NCBI RefSeq assembly: GCF_000154445.1
Contig: NZ_DS499563.1
Origin: Intestinibacter bartlettii
GTDB taxonomy: Bacteria > Bacillota > Clostridia > Peptostreptococcales > Peptostreptococcaceae
Strand: one strand, 5' to 3'
Length of the DNA: 64,000 nucleotides
Below, one piece after another: positions 61,158 to 64,000 of this stretch. Position numbers and translations under genes: made by a program. The notes beneath the pieces are model-generated. The model did not search any database and was not told where the DNA came from. It saw only the letters and a list, made by a program, of their open reading frames with translations. Position 1 is the stretch's first letter, and each line of letters starts with the position of its first letter.

Positions 61158-62486
61158 TTATTTAGATACATTACCTGCTATATTAAGTGCATCCCATGTT
61201 CTAGCAAATGGTGGTGCATAACATAAATCAAGCATTCCAAGTTGTTCCGTTGTCATCTTTGCAAATATTGCAGTTGCAAGTACATTCGTTCTTTGTACTG
61301 CATCTGATTTTCCGACTACTTGACCTCCTAATATTACTTTAGTATCTGCATTGTATATTAATTTTACATATATTTTTTCTTGTCCTGGACAATAATCTGT
61401 ATGATTTTTATCTGCTATAAATACGCTTTTGTAATTTAAGTTCATATTTTTAGCATCTTCCTCTGTAATTCCAGTTGCACCTGCTTCCATATCTAGAAGT
61501 TTTATACAACTTGAACCTAGTGTCCCTTGGAATTTTTCATTTTTTCCACCTAAATTTGAACCTACTATACGTCCTAATTTATTAGCATTTGTAGCAAGTG
61601 GTATATAAACTTGTTCTTCTTTAACTAGATGATATACTGTTGCACAATCCCCAGCTGCATATATATCTTGTATTGATGTTTTACCTTCATCATCAATTAC
61701 TATTGCACCATTTTGCAACATTTCTATTCCTGTATCTTTTAAGAATGATGTATTTGGTCTTACACCTGCTGCTAATACAACTAAATCAACTTCAACTTCA
61801 TCTGTATCAGTTATAAGTTTTGTTTTATTTGGTGAAGTTTCTAGTGATTTTACTATTGTATTGAAATATAATTCAACTCCATGAGCTCTTAAATTCTCTT
61901 CAAGTATTTCTGTAACCTCTTCATCAAGAACTTTTTCAAGTATTCTGCTTCCCATATTGAATACACAAACTTCTTTTCCTAATTCTTTAGCAACATCTGC
62001 TACTTCTAAACCTATAAATCCAGCTCCTATTACAGCAACTTTTTTAATTGATTCATCTTGCATTTTTACTTTTAATTTTTCACCATCTTCTACACTTCTA
62101 AGTGTATAAGCTGTTTCAATATTTTCAATAGGTGGAATTATTGTAGCTGCTCCTGTAGCTATCATTAATTTATCATATTTGTCACTGAAAATTTCACCAC
62201 TTTGTAAGTCTTTTACTTTTATAGTTTTATTTTGAACATCTAAACTTAAAACTTCATGTTCTACTTTCACATCTATTCCTGTTTCTCTAACTTTTTCTGG
62301 AGTTCTAACTAACATCCTATCTATATTGTCAAAATTTCCTCCAACATAATAAGGTAGTCCACAAGCTCCAAAAGATATATGTGGAGATTTTTCATATACT
62401 ACTATCTCAGCATCTCTGTCAGTTCTTCTTAATTTAGCAGCTGCACTCATTCCTGCAGCAATCCCTCCAACTATAATTATTCTCAT
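61158..62486 (-). CDS. CoA-disulfide reductase family FAD/NAD(P) oxidoreductase
   Basis: A 442-residue flavoprotein of the CoA-disulfide reductase/NADH oxidase group. FAD motif GGIAAGMSAAAKLRR (about 6-20), the active-site Cys in SFGACGLPYYVGG (about 41), the NAD(P) motif GAGFIGLEVADVAKELG and the FAD-binding YAAGDCA are intact. It keeps coenzyme A or other small disulfides reduced, or acts as a peroxide-linked NADH oxidase. I place the start at ATG 62486, with AGGAGG five bases upstream; the frame continues upstream to 62546 but that stretch looks like a structured leader. A cystine-type symporter lies upstream on the same strand. Confidence 0.88.
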   Translation of the reverse strand: MRIIIVGGIAAGMSAAAKLRRTDRDAEIVVYEKSPHISFGACGLPYYVGGNFDNIDRMLVRTPEKVRETGIDVKVEHEVLSLDVQNKTIKVKDLQSGEIFSDKYDKLMIATGAATIIPPIENIETAYTLRSVEDGEKLKVKMQDESIKKVAVIGAGFIGLEVADVAKELGKEVCVFNMGSRILEKVLDEEVTEILEENLRAHGVELYFNTIVKSLETSPNKTKLITDTDEVEVDLVVLAAGVRPNTSFLKDTGIEMLQNGAIVIDDEGKTSIQDIYAAGDCATVYHLVKEEQVYIPLATNANKLGRIVGSNLGGKNEKFQGTLGSSCIKLLDMEAGATGITEEDAKNMNLNYKSVFIADKNHTDYCPGQEKIYVKLIYNADTKVILGGQVVGKSDAVQRTNVLATAIFAKMTTEQLGMLDLCYAPPFARTWDALNIAGNVSK

Positions 62487-62499
62487 ATTTCCTCCTAAA

Positions 62500-62562
62500 T
62501 CTGTCTTAAATTTAGAGGACGAACCAAAAGACAGAATTTCTCCCATCTAATAGCACGCCCTC
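62500..62562 (-). promoter_or_regulatory. Candidate pseudoknot leader element of the reductase gene
   Basis: On the minus strand GAGGGCG (62562-62556) can pair with CGTCCTC (62521-62515), and TCTGTCTT (62535-62528), inside that loop, can pair with AAGACAGA (62507-62500) beyond it. The crossing 7- and 8-bp helices form an H-type pseudoknot, and the last arm ends four bases before the AGGAGG binding site. This is how small translational riboswitches are built. I do not recognise a known class, and the stems could be chance. Confidence 0.5.
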
Positions 62563-62598
62563 TTATCTCAAAATTATTTTATTCTATTTTAAAAGAAA

Positions 62599-63987
62599 TT
62601 AAACAGCTTTTTGAACTGTCTTATTTGCTTTTTCTTCATCTCTTTTTAAACTTCTATCTACAATAATTGAACTTGCTATTGTACCACTTACGTTTAACAT
62701 AGTTCTACCCATGTCTATTATTGGGTCAACTGCAATTACTGCTCCAAGAAGTGGGAAGTATGCTTCCATACCCATACCAGATATAACTACAGATATTGCT
62801 ATTGTAGCAGTACCTGGAAGACCAGCTATACCAAATGAACTAATTGCTATGATTACTAAAAGCATTATACAGAAACTTAAATCTATAGGTGTATTAGTTA
62901 TTTGTGCAAGCATTATAGCTGTAAGTGCTGGATAAATTCCTGCACAACCATTCATACCCATATTTGTTCCTAAACTAGCAACAAAACTTGCAACCCCTTC
63001 ATTAACATCAAATTTTTTCTCTAGAGTTTCAATTGTAACAGGTAATGTTCCTAAACTTGAACGAGAAGTAAATGCTATAATTAATGGTTCTGAAGCATTT
63101 TTTATATATGTTATTGGGCTAACTCCATTTAACATAGCTAATGTCATATGAACTACTAACATTATAATCACTGCTAAATATAGACAAACTATAAATTTAC
63201 CAACAGATGCAAGTACACCTATTCCATTTGAAATTATAGTGTTTGCAAGTAAAGCTATAACTGCATATGGCATAAATTTAATTATTGTCATAGTTACACT
63301 TATTATTATTTTATAAAAAGCTTCAACCCATTTTACAAAAGGTTCAATAGTATCTGCATGTTTTTTGCTTAAACGTCTTATTGAAGTTCCTATAAATGCT
63401 GAGAATATAACTACACCAACTATATTTCCTTCTGCCATAGATGATACTATATTACTTGGTAAAAGTGCTCTTATTGTTTCAGATAAAGAAACTGCTTCTC
63501 TTATTTCAGCAGTGTTGTTTCCTGCATCAAATCCTTGACCAAGGTTAAATAATAGTGCTAATACTATACCTGTTATAGCAGCGAAAACTGTTAAACCTAT
63601 TAATGATCCTATTGTTTTTGTTGTAAGTTTTCCAAGGTTATCACCTTTCATATTCATTATTACTCTTGTTATTGATAATAATATAAGTGGAATAACTAAC
63701 ATTTTTAATAAGTCTATAAATCCACCACCAACAAATCCATACCATCCAGATAATTCACTTATCCAAGCTATATCCTTTGGTGAATCTGGGAATTTAGCAA
63801 CGGCTTGTACTATAACTCCTAAAACTAATCCTAAAACTGTACCAGTAGTCATTCTTGTAGAAAAGCTAACCTTTTTCTTTTGAAGTACGTTGATTACTTT
63901 AAATAATGCTATTAATGCTACGATAAATGCCAAAGTTCTAAAATCACTAAGTTGTAAGAACTTTGTAAAAAAATTACTTTCTAACAT
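62599..63987 (-). CDS. Dicarboxylate/amino acid:cation symporter, TcyP-like
   Basis: A 462-residue sodium-dicarboxylate symporter (DAACS) family transporter with about eight helices plus two re-entrant loops: TSRSSLGTLP (about 309-318), and FVASLGTNMGMNGCAGIYPA with ALTAIMLAQ. It resembles the L-cystine transporter TcyP/YdjN more than glutamate carriers. AGGAGA lies upstream of the ATG near the right edge. Placed before a disulfide reductase, a cystine-uptake-and-reduction pairing is plausible but unproven. Confidence 0.82.
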   Translation of the reverse strand: MLESNFFTKFLQLSDFRTLAFIVALIALFKVINVLQKKKVSFSTRMTTGTVLGLVLGVIVQAVAKFPDSPKDIAWISELSGWYGFVGGGFIDLLKMLVIPLILLSITRVIMNMKGDNLGKLTTKTIGSLIGLTVFAAITGIVLALLFNLGQGFDAGNNTAEIREAVSLSETIRALLPSNIVSSMAEGNIVGVVIFSAFIGTSIRRLSKKHADTIEPFVKWVEAFYKIIISVTMTIIKFMPYAVIALLANTIISNGIGVLASVGKFIVCLYLAVIIMLVVHMTLAMLNGVSPITYIKNASEPLIIAFTSRSSLGTLPVTIETLEKKFDVNEGVASFVASLGTNMGMNGCAGIYPALTAIMLAQITNTPIDLSFCIMLLVIIAISSFGIAGLPGTATIAISVVISGMGMEAYFPLLGAVIAVDPIIDMGRTMLNVSGTIASSIIVDRSLKRDEEKANKTVQKAV

Positions 63988-64000
63988 TCCTCTTTCTCCT

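Noticed and set aside
62487..62546. Twenty-codon N-terminal extension of the CoA-disulfide reductase
   Set aside because: The FAD motif starts right after the ATG at 62486, which has AGGAGG; the extension covers that binding site and the candidate pseudoknot.
1..64000. CRISPR arrays, rRNA, tRNA, complete IS elements
   Set aside because: No regularly spaced repeats, no rRNA-like or tRNA-like GC-rich blocks, and no transposase frame were seen on either strand.

Overview
The window reads as a chromosomal segment of a low-G+C, spore-former-type Firmicute, most likely in the Peptostreptococcaceae (Clostridioides, Paraclostridium, Intestinibacter, Romboutsia or Terrisporobacter relatives). The grounds are the very AT-rich sequence, strong AGGAGG-type ribosome binding sites, frequent TTG and GTG starts, Gram-positive lipoproteins, S-box and yybP-ykoY riboswitches, and protein families typical of Clostridia (DUF5685 with a J protein, YkvI, BspA-like LRR proteins, HMA_2-rich metal ATPase cluster). 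The species is not resolved. Most genes lie on the minus strand. I see no rRNA, tRNA, CRISPR array, complete prophage or IS element.

Layout: 0.4-3.5 kb holds a DUF1275 membrane protein, bioY with a BirA-type operator, and an LRR surface protein. 3.7-13.7 kb is one phosphate and polyphosphate locus: ppk-phoB-phoR, then pstS-pstC-pstA-pstB-phoU behind a Pho box, with ppx divergent from ppk. 13.7-16.6 kb is metNIQ under a SAM-I riboswitch. 16.6-20.5 kb is a four-gene operon: zinc-ribbon membrane protein, DUF5685, cysteine-tailed J protein, divergent Hsp70. 20.6-29.3 kb carries an iron-type dehydrogenase, an FdhD homologue without its usual cysteines, a lipoprotein, RecQ, a lone ImmR/ImmA-type pair, an EEP phosphatase-fold enzyme and an AIM24 protein.

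29.5-38.9 kb is a defence region. A DUF6076-like/GIY-YIG fusion precedes a type I restriction system ordered hsdM, hsdS, tyrosine recombinase, spare half-hsdS, hsdR. The recombinase is split by a -1 frame difference at a six-T run, and matching repeats lie in hsdS and the spare half, so this looks like a specificity-switching locus. 39-46 kb has small lipoprotein and secreted genes, a P2-type ATPase behind a Mn2+ riboswitch, a cysteine-rich membrane protein, and a YkvI transporter-like protein.

46.5-51.5 kb holds a LarA-family protein, a macro-domain/HTH fusion, a vWA protein and a MATE exporter. 51.5-55.9 kb is the most striking block: five co-directional genes, four with HMA_2 domains carrying an H-S-x-P-G-R motif, around a P1B-type ATPase with SCG in place of CPC. 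This resembles the ferrosome (fez) iron-storage organelle genes. A 1070-residue propeller sensor kinase without a partner regulator sits directly upstream. The window ends with a second MATE exporter behind a leader terminator, a CoA-disulfide reductase whose 5' leader can fold as a pseudoknot next to the ribosome binding site, and a cystine/dicarboxylate-type symporter.

A 67-bp palindromic repeat occurs almost identically at 203-269 and, inverted, at 44975-45041, with a decayed copy at 28334-28380.
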